Source of the DNA: Silurus meridionalis
Taxonomy: Eukaryota; Chordata; Actinopteri; Siluriformes; Siluridae
Length of the DNA: 64,000 nt
NCBI RefSeq assembly: GCF_014805685.1
Contig: NC_060892.1
Span: forward strand, 6,982,490-7,046,489
Direction: 5' to 3'
A program made the position numbers and the translations under genes. Within the stretch, counting starts at the first letter, position 1, and every line of letters begins with the position of its first letter. Below the pieces are notes generated by a model that saw nothing but the letters and a program-made list of their open reading frames with translations, was not told the origin of the DNA and ran no database searches. Below, in pieces: positions 25,850 to 47,261 of the stretch.

Positions 25850-26760
25850 AGAAGATCTGTATGATGTTATTACCAAAGCTAAATCAACAACATGTCTGTT
25901 AGATCCCATTCCAACTAAACTACTGAAAGAAGTGTTACATACATCTCGTGAACCTCTTCTGAATATTATTAACTCCTCACTATTTTTAGGTCACGTTTCT
26001 AAACCCCTTAAGTTGGCAGTTATTAAGCCCCTCATTAAGAAACCTAATTTGGATACAAACACTATCAAATTAAATACCCATTTCAAATCTCCCATTTATG
26101 TCTAAGATTTTAGAAAGGATTGTCTCAGCCCAGTTATGTTCTTACTTACAAGAAAACAATATATTTAAAGAGTTTTAGTCAGGTTTTAGGCCCCAACATA
26201 GCACAGAAACTGCTCTAGTTAAAATCACCAATAACCTGTTTTTAGCTTCAGACTAAGGCTTCATCTCTCTGTTAGTTTTACTAGACCTTAGTGCTGCATT
26301 CAACACTATAGATCATGATCTTCTCGTAGATCGCTTACAAAATTACATTGGAATTCAGGGACAGGCTTCAAGCTTGTTTAAATCCTACCTGTCTGATCGT
26401 TACCATTTTGTAGACTTAAATGGAGAGCTAGCCAGGTCAATGCAAGTAAATTATGGGATGCCACAAGGTTCAGTTCTAGGACCCCTGCTTTTCACAATAT
26501 ACATGCTTCTCCTGGGAAATATTATTAGAAGATGGGATTAGCATCCACTGTTATGCTGATGATACCCAGCTATAGATCTCATTGAAACCAGATGATACAG
26601 CACAATTGGCTTGGATAACTGAGTGTGTCAAATAATTAAAAGATTGAATGACTAATAACTTTCTATTATTAAATTCCGATAAAACAGAGATTTTGCTCAT
26701 CAGCCCAAAAAATAGTACACAGAAGCTCCAGGATTTCAACCTGCATTTAGAAGTATTTAC
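25850..26760 (+). mobile_element. L2-type LINE fragment (reverse transcriptase)
   Basis: The translation with frameshifts shows KLLKEVL, VIKPLIKKPNLD, DLSAAFDTIDH-like, SYLSDR, GMPQGSVLGP and a CYADDTQL-type catalytic box near 26,553. This is the motif order of CR1/L2 reverse transcriptases. It is broken by many stops. No 5' endonuclease part is seen. Confidence 0.82.
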
Positions 26761-26929
26761 TGTAAGTACTGTAACAACACTTTCACCTTTTATTCAAAAC
26801 ACCAAGATATTCTGCATTAAATAAGTCTCAGATTGGTTCAACATTAATATTAGGTTGATATCTCAGTTAATCAGTCCTGATGATCAGCTTGCAATTGTAA
26901 TGGATGCCATTCCTAATGGGGTTATATTT

Positions 26930-27006
26930 TTTTCTAAATGATTAAGATCTCAGGTCTGTGTGGTTAGGGCTCTGGGTTACTAATCACAGAAGTTCAGTGG
27001 TTCAAG
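26930..27006 (+). repeat. tRNA-derived SINE, left half (interrupted)
   Basis: Contains an A-box-like TGGTTAGGGC and runs into GGTTCAAG at 26999-27006, the start of a Pol III B box. The B box resumes at 27854 (GGTTCAAGCCCC) after the hAT insertion, so the SINE is split in two. Confidence 0.6.
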
Positions 27007-27853
27007 CATGGGCGTAAATCCTGGGAGGGACGGAGAGGACATGCCCCCCCCCACCACCCCCCCGGAGGGTTGTCCCCCCAAAAAAAATATTTAAAAAATA
27101 TCGCACTCTCTATTGTGACAAATATATGTATTATACCTAAGTAATTGTGTAAGTAGAAAAATAAAACGCAAAAAAATGCATTTAGAAACAGTTGAGTTCC
27201 CCCCTCTCCTTCCTCACAGTGGTTTGACTGTGAAAATAAAGCGATTCTCTTTAATGTAGTTGATGCAGATTCATTCATAAATTAGTTGCGGCAAAAATGC
27301 TGATTAGCGATGTAATTTTCCATGAATTTGCTCTATTAGCGATTAAAATATGACTTATCTAGTTAACGTTAGCTTGTTTACAATATCTTGTAGCACTGAC
27401 ACTAACACACCAAAGCCTTTTCCCATGCAGTGTTTTGTTTGGGGCGACTTGGCATAATGTTAACTTAACATTAACACACAATTAGCATATTGTTTATCTG
27501 TGCATTTACTAAATGATCACTGTGCTACATCCGAACTGACCCCACTGTATTTTTTTTTATAATCAATTTCTATTCTGTTCTTAAGTGTCTTAATTAATTT
27601 TAAATAAAAATGTAAACCTTTTTTTTTAAATTCCTTGTTCTGCTTTGTCATTGAACCTGAGAAAAACTTAACCATAAAAATAACCAAATAACCATAATGA
27701 CGCAGTCTCCATGCTACAATAATAATGATAAAAGCTAAGTTTTTTACTGTGGGGACACTGTGACTGTATTATTTGTGTCCCCTTCAAAAATTGCTCATGA
27801 GAAATTTTATATTTATTGTCCCTCCCTACTGTTAAATGAAATTTACGCCTATG
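27007..27853. mobile_element. Non-autonomous hAT element with 8-bp target duplication
   Basis: The left end CATGGGCGTAAAT and inverted right end CATAGGCGTAAAT form a 13-bp terminal repeat with one mismatch. The element is flanked on both sides by GGTTCAAG, an exact 8-bp target-site duplication, the hallmark of hAT transposons. It is 847 bp long and AT-rich inside with no transposase frame. Confidence 0.85.
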
Positions 27854-27965
27854 GGTTCAAGCCCCAGTACCGCCTGTTGGGCCCTTAAACAAGGCTGTAT
27901 TTCCTTTCTACTCCAAAGGCGCTGTATCATGGCAGACCTTCCATTGCCTGCATTGGGCCAAAAAA
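27854..27965 (+). repeat. tRNA-derived SINE, right half
   Basis: Continues the B box (GGTTCAAGCCCC) and the SINE body (ccgcctgttgggccc…). Removing the hAT element and one duplication restores a continuous B box. Confidence 0.55.
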
Positions 27966-28426
27966 AATAAAAGTTGCACTAGAACACACTGGACACACTA
28001 CAGCCGACATCTAAACAGCATACACGTTCTGCGATTAAATGAGGGAACATAACTCTTCTATACCAGCAGGTGGCAGTAGTCTGTATTGAGAGCTTGAGTT
28101 TATAAAACCTGCAGCGATAAATACCAACGTATTTTGCTGCTAATTTCTTTAGAACAATAAAATCTAAAAGCCGTTTATATTGTGAAATAATTGTGAATTG
28201 TTTTGGCCCTGATAATTTGTAGTGAAAGAACAAACAAGTGAGTGTGCAAGTCAAATTAAAATTGTATTTATCACATACACATTCATACAGAATATGACAC
28301 ATAGTGAAATGCTTTTTGACTGTCCAACTTGTAAACATGAGACAATATAAGATTAAAAAAAGAGTAAATAACATAAAAAGAAATAAGTTTAAGAGTATAT
28401 TAAAATAACATCTGACTATAAGTATG

Positions 28427-28433
<7 letters not shown>

Positions 28434-28490
<57 letters not shown>
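28434..28490. repeat. (TA)n microsatellite
   Basis: A TA tract of about 28 units abutting the Tc1 terminal repeat on its right. Confidence 0.95.
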
Positions 28491-28492
<2 letters not shown>

Positions 28493-28496
<4 letters not shown>

Positions 28497-28999
28497 TACA
28501 GACCAAAAGTTTGGACACACCTTCTCATTCAAAGAGTTTTCTTTATTTTCATGACTATGAAAATTGTAGATTGGCACTGAAGGCATCAAAACTATGAATT
28601 AACACGTGGAATTATATATGGAATCATATGCATAACAAAAAAGTGTGAAACAACAGAAAAATGTCATATTCTAGGTTCTTCAAAGTAGCCACCTTTTGCT
28701 TTGATTACTGCTTTGCACACTCTTGGCATTCTCTTGATGAGCTTCAAGAGGTAGTCACCTGAAATGGTCTTCCAACAGTCTTGAAGGAGTTCCCCGAGAG
28801 ATGCTTGGCACTTGTTGGCCCTTTTGCCTTCACTCTGCGGTCCAGCTCACCCTAAACCATCTCGATTGGGTTCAGGTCCGGTGACTGTGGAGGCCAGGTC
28901 ATCTGGCGCAGCACCCCATCACTCTCCTTCCTGGTCAAATAGCCCTTGATGCCTTCAGTGTGACGCTACAATTTTCATAGTCATGAAAATAAAGAAAAT
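28493..28999 (-). mobile_element. Internally deleted Tc1-like transposon
   Basis: The left terminal repeat (cagaccaaaagtttggacac) is followed on the minus strand by the Tc1 transposase C terminus with the NPIEMVW-type DDE motif (about 28,850-28,880) and RMPR/ECQECAK-type tail, broken by stops. The right terminal repeat is cut off after ctttgaa, where a (TA)n tract begins. Inactive. Confidence 0.8.
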
Positions 29000-29002
29000 T
29001 CT

Positions 29003-29005
<3 letters not shown>

Positions 29006-29075
<70 letters not shown>
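29006..29075. repeat. (TA)n microsatellite
   Basis: A TA tract of about 35 units at the truncated end of the Tc1 copy. Confidence 0.95.
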
Positions 29076-29081
<6 letters not shown>

Positions 29082-29189
29082 CACACATGAATTAACAGAA
29101 GTGATGGATGGATATGTTTGACAGAGTTGGGTATAAAATTATACAAAATGTAAGTGGGCAGGAATTACTTGTGTATATGTTATGAATAA

Positions 29190-29560
29190 ATTATACATCT
29201 TTGTTGCCACAAACACTACAGATGTGTATAAGCTGGCACATGCTTCTGGTCCCACTAAATAGTTGTAGAGATAGTTGTCCACATCATATTGAAAAGGTGA
29301 CTAAATTTGGTGGCAGCGTGCGCATTCTGTGCTCCAATTTTTTGCAATATGCTGCAATTACATTACTGTTGTCCTCCTGGCATGCTAGCGTTTTCAAATA
29401 TTCGTCTATGGTGTGCAGCAAATTGTACTTGTCACTGGCAGAGTTGTCCAGCTGCCCACTATGCTTCTTCCAAGACCTCTAAAAATATTAACTCCTGCTG
29501 TAAGACACTGAGGTACTCCAGCTCTGAGACTATTTTCATGACTTATTTCATTACACAATC
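29190..29560 (-). other. Unidentified decayed coding-like sequence
   Basis: The minus strand has a coding-like run (DNSASDKYNLLHTIDEYLKT then YCKKLEHRMRTLPPNL) with no start and no flanking splice sites. It is probably a transposase or other repeat-derived fragment, but I cannot assign a family. Confidence 0.3.
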
Positions 29561-29952
29561 ATCTGAATGGTACAAATTGAATCACTTCTCTTATGCAGTC
29601 ACTATTCAGGGCACTTTGGGTAATACACAATGTATGACAACAGCAAATATTCACATTTAACAATGTGTGCATATCTAGTTTGGGTAGATTCTGAATTTAT
29701 ACTGTATAGCGTTTCATAAAATGGCTAATGTCATTGTTAGGATATAAACTTGAGGTTTACAGATTGAGAACTCAAATTTTGTTGTATCTGACACTACAAG
29801 CTGTAGTTTGTACAAGATAGATGCTCCAATTTGTCACAAACCTTTCAGTAAAAAAGAGAGTAACTAGAATGCATATTAAACACGTTATTAATTTCTATAT
29901 AATCTTAACATGTAATAACCCACGATATATATTATACATATGGGATTTCTAC

Positions 29953-31560
29953 ATAGTTCCCTTTCAGGAACTCGAGCTGCGTCACAACGCTTTGGGAACG
30001 CTTCCGCATCACGTGTGAAATCCAGTCAAGACGCGTTGGCAAGACACGTTGTCACTGTCGGGGTAAAGTCACGACCAGGAAGCTACAAAATGCGCATGCA
30101 GTGGAGCTGACGCTAGCTTCTGTTTGTTTAGGTAAGCGCTTTGCATGTGAATCTGTGCAGGCATGAAATTGAAAAACAAGCAGAACTTCCGACTGTGTGT
30201 TTCTCCTTGCCTCGTTTCATTTCGGGGGGTGATACTGTGTGTTGTTTGCTTGGGAGAGGAGCATGCTCAGTAGGCTCTCGAGGAAGTCCATGGCTACATG
30301 CGCTCTCCCAAGCAAACAACAAACAACATTCTTCCCTCGTGGCTTCATGGATGTTTTAGGGTTCGCAAGCTGATCTGACAGAGAGCATGGGGACAGGCGC
30401 ATCCCTTTCTCCCGCTTCACCTGCCAGATCTAGCGCTCGCTAACTGGGGGAAGCACGCCTTTCGGCGTTTTCTTCCCCCGGCGCAAGCAGAGCGGCGCTA
30501 CACATTTCTTCCTGCAAGGAGGGAGAGATTATGGAAGCTAGTGAGCCCACGGACTCCTGAAGGGCTACGTGTCCGCTATCACGGCTTACTGTGCCCCGCC
30601 TGTGTGGGACTTGGCCGTCGTGCTGGCAGCTCTGTCAGAGCCCCTCTTAAAGCCTTTGGCTGAGGTGGCCCTTAGGTATCTGTCAATCAAGACTGCTTTC
30701 ATTCTGGCTATATCCTCCCTGAAGAGTCTTGGGAACCTACAGGCAGTGGCCATGCCAGGGGTAAACTCCAGGAGAGACACAGCCAAGGAAAGAGCCTGTA
30801 GGTCCTCAACCCTCTTCGTGCTGCAGGCATTCTACCCTCCTCCCTTTCAAGCCCCTGACCAGGAGAAACAAAACCGACTACATCCACAGGACGAGTCTAT
30901 GGAGGAAGTCAGTGCAGCTGTTTGTCTGCTATGGCCCCTATAGGAAAGGGTTTTCTGCCAACAAACAGACTTTCAGTAGGTAGATTGTGGATGCTATCTC
31001 ATCTTCATCTGAGTTCTCTGGGTCAAGGCTCACTCCACTCGGAGTGTGGCTGCCTCTACGGCCTGGTCCGCAGGAGTCCCACTCTAGGACATTTGCAAAG
31101 CTGCTGGCTGGTCCACCCCGCTGACCTTTGTCAGATTTTACGGCCTTGATCTTAGAGCCACTCCCAGCTCCTTTGTCCTGCACTCTGGTTGTGCTCTCAC
31201 ACACTAGACACTAGACTGGTCAGTGTGGCATGATTGGACACTCAATCGCAGTGTTGTGACGCAGCTCGAGTTGATGAAAGGGAATGTCTCTAGGTTACTT
31301 ATCTTACCTTAGTTCCTTGAGGGAACTAGACACTGTGTCTCTGAGCCACACTCCCTGCATTCCTGCCGTGCTTCCCTTCTCATTTGCAGAAGCTAGTGCC
31401 GGCTTCACTGCATGCGCATTTTGTAGCTTCCTGGTGGTGATGTCACCCCACCGGTAACTTCGCGTTTTGCCAGTGGTCGGATTTCACACATGATTCAGAG
31501 CGCGAGCAACGCGGAAGCGTTCCCAAAGTGTTGTGACGCAGCGTTTACATACATAACCTA
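29953..31560 (+). mobile_element. DIRS-type retrotransposon, internally deleted
   Basis: A 32-bp inverted repeat (29976-30007 and 31511-31542, one mismatch) marks the ends, carrying the gcgtcacaacgc/gttgtgacgc wording of teleost DIRS elements. An internal copy of the terminal wording (gttccttgagggaactag near 31,311) is the internal complementary region. A frame at about 30,569-30,760 (VWDLAVVLAALSEP, SIKTAFILAIS) resembles the DIRS tyrosine recombinase, and GWSTPLTFVRFYG-like wording follows near 31,108-31,145 with stops. Gag and reverse transcriptase are missing. Confidence 0.75.
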
Positions 31561-32441
31561 GAGACGGTAATAAATAATTTGTAGCAATATTCAAGGCAGA
31601 TTATATTCAGGCTTAAGTTCTTAATACAAACAGACAAAGGTTCTATGCCATTTCTTTTAATCTTATTTGTTAATATAAAAGCCTTTTAATCTTCTAATCT
31701 TTTTGCAGACAGGTCATATCCATTTCTTTACAGTTCAGTTTGACTTTCAACCTACATTGGTAGTTATTTTCTAAACCCATTTATGACATTCAATTTACAA
31801 CAGATTTTTTAAGTCCTTAATTTGATTTCCATTGTTTTCTATACCATGTCTATTCTTTTTAGACTTAAATGAACACATTAAATAATTTTATTTCTTATTG
31901 AAGATCCTCCCAAATCGGTTGCATTATGTGACCGTCCCAAACAGTGGATTTTATACCTCATAAATGTTATCATATTTATTACAATTGATATATGGTATTC
32001 TTTATGGTATTCCTACACATTTAAACAGGATATGGTTAGTGACTATACAGCATACTGACATCTCAAAAAACTGTTATAATTGTATAAGATTAAAATTTGC
32101 TTTAATTTACAGATAAAAACTATTGATGTTGCATAGTGTAGGAGTGTTTACTTTTAGCTTTCAAAAAATTATGTCTGGACCAGACTATAATTTTCTAAAC
32201 AGAAATGTATGAACTTTCTTTACAATGTGTTAAAAACAAAGATACATCTAATATCGCTCATACTAATGGTTTATTAGTAATATAATTACATTGCATAAGC
32301 ATTTATTATATTATTATCGTTATATGCATATGAATATATTATTATATGCACAGGACACTGGTTTAATACAATGTGTAAAATATTACTCCATGTTACGCAG
32401 TCTTTGGGGGAAATAATGCATTCAGTGTAAAAGTGCAGCCC

Positions 32442-42249
<9,808 letters not shown>

Positions 42250-45200
42250 GGTGTGGATTAAAGGATAAAGGGACATACACATACACCACTTCTTCCTGTT
42301 TATAGCCTGCCTGTGGACCAAAGGTCAATAATGATTCCCAACTTGAGGACACTCTGAATTTATCACTTATTAACCTTTATGTCCATGAATGATACAAAAT
42401 AATTTTTTTTTATAACAGGCAACTTTATGTGCCCAGATCGGTTTCTCCAGATAACAATGTGTTTTTAAACGTACATATTTTTGTCTTACCGAAATTATAT
42501 TTATTTATACATATCATGTTGGATTAGACAATACTTCCATAATTTTCTGTGTCATTAGAACTTTTACCTTTTCTTTTTTACAGTGATATACAGTATGCAA
42601 ATGTAGGATTAAAATATAAAGAAATTAGATTAAAAATAATTTGCATGCTTAATGATACACACATAATTATAAAATAGATTGTTATTCATCAGATGTGATG
42701 TATCCCACTTCCTTTCTTTAGGCATAAATGTAAAGGATTCTTCAATCAATAAACAGGTAAGCAAGAATTTAATATCGAATTAAATTAATTAATTACTACA
42801 TACATTAAATTATTAAGTTTATGTACATTGTTATTAAATGTGAGTAAATTCTAGTAATGTATTGAAATATTTAAATGTGTTTAAGTTAAATGGATTAAAT
42901 GAATTTTTTTACCCACATTCCTGTAGAAATTGTCTGTTGGGTGCTAAATTAGAGTTTAATAAGTTTTTGTGTCTAGCTAATGAAGATTAATCTATTATGT
43001 GATAATGTAAAAAGGGGGTTTATGCCTGTACTGCAAATAAACCGGAGGGTTTTTTTGTGTGCTTCGAGTAGCTTTTCTGTTAGCGTTAGCTTCTGTGTGA
43101 AAAGAATAAATGGACATGAGATGAAGAATTACTTTTTCATTGAAATATTTTTTTTCTGTTATGGGGATAAATTGACTTTAGAGTGTAAGAAGAGAGATCA
43201 CTAATTAATGGTCTAATAACTTGAACAGTAAGACCATCATCTTTGGAGCTTTATTTCCCCATTTGTATTCATACCGTGTTTCCCTTAATGATACAAGCTT
43301 TGGAACGTTAAACCTTTAGCTATGTTGCTAAGCCACGAAGCGAACAGTTCACAATTTTTTATCGTTTCACCCAATAACTCAGATATTTCTTCTTACACAT
43401 CAAAAAGTTTCTACACAACATTCATATAACCTGCTATGATAAATGCTTTAGTAATTGACCCCCCTTGCAATTTATGGCTGAATAATCTGATAAAGCTCCA
43501 GTGCTACTGTAAAAACACTATTTTTTCTCCCACTTTTTAAAAAATATATATATTTTTGTAAAACTTCAGTTCAATTGTAATATCTGTTCACATTTATAAG
43601 AACATGAAAAGATTAATTTTTGTCAAGGTTGGTACTCGAACCATGGTTTGCTGTGTGAGAAACATGATCTCTAACGGGGTCTCCAACAGTATGCCAGAGT
43701 GGGGCATATAAACCCAAGCAGAGTCATACCGGTTTAAATTATTATTTATAAATCAAAGAGGCCAAATGAAAAGCCATAGTCCACAGATCCAAAAAGGGAA
43801 TGACAGAAATCTTCCAAAAGATCTTAAGCAAAAATACCTAACCAAAAACACAAAAGGAAAATGGAAAACATTTACACAGTGTAACTCAAGACATTGCTGG
43901 AGACAAACCACAAAAGAAAGACCACTAAACAATTATAGCCAAGCAAAGACCTGAGTCAAGAAATGGGACTTAAATTCACTGTGGTTAATTGAAAACAGGT
44001 GGAGACAATGTGTAAATAGTGCAATGCAATGGAAAACACTGGCAACAGTGTAGGAACATAGTAAGTTACAGAGATTATTAAATTTAAGATACAATTAAGC
44101 AACAGAAAATAAAAAATAACAACTGACGCTCAGAATTTAATCACACACTCTTTTTTCTTAATGATGGCAAACTGAAATCATTTTCAGCAAGGAACGTGGG
44201 TAAACATTGGCTAAGCTTGTTAGCTAACGCTAGCAAAAAAAGCTCTATTATCAAATGTTAGCTGGCATGGTATTAACTTTATCCATACAAACTTGCTGTT
44301 AATTGCTAGCAGTGTATAAAACGTGTGCAGTTTCAATAGATAATTGATTAAATTACATAAAATCTAAATGATTAAAATGTTTCTAAATTGTTACTACTTT
44401 GTTTTATTGAAGTCCAATATATTGCATGGCTGATGCTAACACATTTCGATCCTAAATCGTTGCAAAGTACATTTTGGTTTTGGTTTCCAAATATAAGGAC
44501 GATTTTAGAAAAAAACCTTGTGAATGAATGGGAGGAGATTCCCATGCTATTTTTTAAATGAAGCTAATTGAGCTAATATTTCATCAAAAAATCTCCTCCA
44601 AAGCTGCAGTAAAGATCCTCAAGCTCCTCATTGCTTGAGTTGCACCAGGTTAATCTAGAAAGAAAGTTAGTGCAACATGGACATCCTAAAGATCACCATG
44701 AGATTACTGTGGATGGTATCACAAAGAAAGATAGCTGTTTACGTTCTTCCTTGGAACGCCTTAGGATTGTTTTGCAATCAAATGTACATCGCTGAACAGA
44801 TGATGACTATAACATAACCAACTTAAAGTTTAATATGATAATGAATTCAGAAATTAAAGTTCTTGTGTACACAATTGCACTTTATACCTATATTGTACAC
44901 AGTTATAGAAGGGAATTATTTATAATCACACCATTTAAATAAGAATCTGTTCCCTTTTCAGTCATCTTTACTCTTTGGGTTTCTTTCTCATGTCAGGTTA
45001 TTCTCTTACCACTGTTGTCTCTGGCTTTTTTAATAGGGACAAATGTATATGATATATTCCTGTAAAGCTTCTTAATGACATTGTTCTTTTTTAACACTAT
45101 AGAAATTAAATTAAATTAAATTCAAATGTTTGTAGTCAGTTAGTTAGGACTGGTAAGAACCAGAATTGTTATAGTTGCAATGTGTGTATTGTGTGAGCAG

Positions 45201-46040
45201 TAATTTTACACCAAGTGTGTATTATAAGGACATTCTGATGGAACTATACAAACCTAAGCAAACTTATAAGTTTTTAAGGCCACATTATCATTGAGAACTA
45301 TATTATGTAAAATGTTTGATATGAAAGCCACTGATAATGGGTGATGAGAACAGTGAGGCCACTTATTAGAGTGTAACCTGGACTTTTGCAATCTCCAACA
45401 TCATTACTGCACTGTAATCAGGAATGGAAATTGCAATTGTACTTTGTTACTGTGCTGTGTAAGTACCTTAAGACTAATGCGTCTGTTTTAAAATACCCAT
45501 TACTAATCACAAAGGTTTTCTTTTATTATCCAGCCAATGACTGCATGCTATAAAATACATCAGTAAAAGTGATTTCTGACAATTTTATTTTCAATTCAGT
45601 TGAATTAAATTCAACAATGTAAAAAATAACCAAGTCATTACAATTTATCATCTTCATAGATTTTATTAATTGAATTAATTTAATTATAAAATAAAAACTA
45701 GCAACTTTCTGATGTTTGCTTGAATATATTTATGGCTGGATAATTGTAAATTCCGGTAATGTGCATTGCTACAGTGGTGGATTTTTTTGTCCACTGTGGA
45801 GTTTTACAAGTCCTTTCTGTATTCACATGGGTTTAAAAACCTCCTACTCTCCAAAAACCTGCTGGTAGGTGCCTCGGCCATGTTAAATTGAACGTTTTGG
45901 GTGGTTCCATAAAATTCCAGAGTAAGAACGGAGCTTTGAGGATGGATTTGGATGTTAACAGTCTGCTACATTGACTCAGAACTACAGTTTGCTTCTGATC
46001 ATCATCGCTGAACCCTGCAACATAGTATATCTGCAATAAA
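42250..46040. other. Intergenic region between the two alkaline phosphatase genes
   Basis: It includes the promoter side of copy A. I see no exon, no clear TATA box close to the start and no recognisable large transposon. A tRNA-like B-box word (GGTTCGAGTACC on minus, near 43,640) is not part of a foldable tRNA. Confidence 0.4.
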
Positions 46041-46049
46041 TGGACATTC

Positions 46050-46285
46050 GGTGCAACCCAGATGAGGATGGGTTCCCTCTAGAGTCTGGTTCCTTTTAAG
46101 GTTTCTTCCTTATGCCATCTCAGGGAGTTTTTCCTTGCCTTAGTCGCCACCAGCTTGCTCATCAGGGATAAACTTACACTTATAAAGAACATATTGATTT
46201 TTTATCACCACATTATCTGTGTAAAGCTGCTTTGAAACAATGTTCATTGTTGAAAGTGCTATACAAATAAACATTTATTGAATTG
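46050..46285 (+). mobile_element. L2-family 3' tail
   Basis: Phrases gggttccctctagagtctgg, ggtttcttccttatg, gggagtttttccttgcc and the (TTGAA)-type end after gctatacaaataaa match the very common 3' end of teleost L2 LINEs and the SINEs that borrow it. Related tails lie at 50,395 and 60,195. Confidence 0.75.
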
Positions 46286-46439
46286 AATTGAAAATTGCTC
46301 CTAGGTGTGAATGAGTGTGTAACTGTGGTGACTCAATGGACTGGCATCACATTCACAGCAAATTCTTCTGCCTTGTTTAAAAGTGCGAAAGATGATCTAA
46401 TATGAGAGAGAGAACCAGAGGGGACAGTGCGAAGTCTCC

Positions 46440-46446
46440 TAAATCC

Positions 46447-46518
<72 letters not shown>

Positions 46519-46610
46519 AAATCACAAGTATACATTCAAATAAGATTTTTTTTAAAGAATTTAATTTAAAATGTTGGTTCAGTGTGCATTATACAGTACT
46601 GTAAATATAA
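46440..46610 (+). repeat. Left arm of a distant inverted repeat with (TA)n
   Basis: A (TA)n tract followed by about 95 bp (gaaatcacaagtat … gttggttcagtgtgcatt … cagtactgtaaat). Nearly the same 95 bp occurs in reverse complement at 51,664-51,760, also next to (TA)n. Confidence 0.85.
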
Positions 46611-47261
46611 ACTCTACACTAAACTAAACTCCTACTTTAAAATTTGCATATGAAACTTTGCATATACATTTTTCTCGTTTAAAAGAAACAAACCTAAACA
46701 AAACATCCATTTAAGGCACTTTTTTATATAGCTGATCATGGATGAGTGAAATAATTGTAAAACTAAAAAAGTAAAAAAAAAAGGGAATCTGTTACAAAAT
46801 CATCCCTGAGTTTCAAATAAAGTCTTCAACAAACAATTTTCAACTTCCCCTCACAAGTTCACTTCTGAATGTGGTTAGGTAAAATAATGGCAAATTTATG
46901 CTAGCTTCTAGTTTTTAATTACACAGTATAGTAATTTACTTAACATCACCTAAATTAACTAGGCTAAATACATTTACATAAAATATAACTTTAACTCAGC
47001 TAAGCTATCTAACTGCTGTTAGATGGCTGCCATTTTGGCAGAATTGAATATAGGCAGTTAATGTTGTTAATTTGCATGTTGTGTAATTGAAACCTGTATT
47101 CTTTTAGCATTTTCATGTTGATCTGCAGGAATAATGTACAATTAGGTTTCAGTCAAAATGTTTTTTTTTACAGGGAAAAGCTCTTAAGATAACTTAGACT
47201 TTTCCAAGGGAAGTGAATGAGAGTGTATTAAAGTCTGTATTGGAGCACAGAAGGAACACTG

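Noticed and set aside
43620..43710. tRNA-like sequence with GGTTCGAGTACC on minus
   Set aside because: No acceptor stem or anticodon arm folds; probably a SINE relic or chance.
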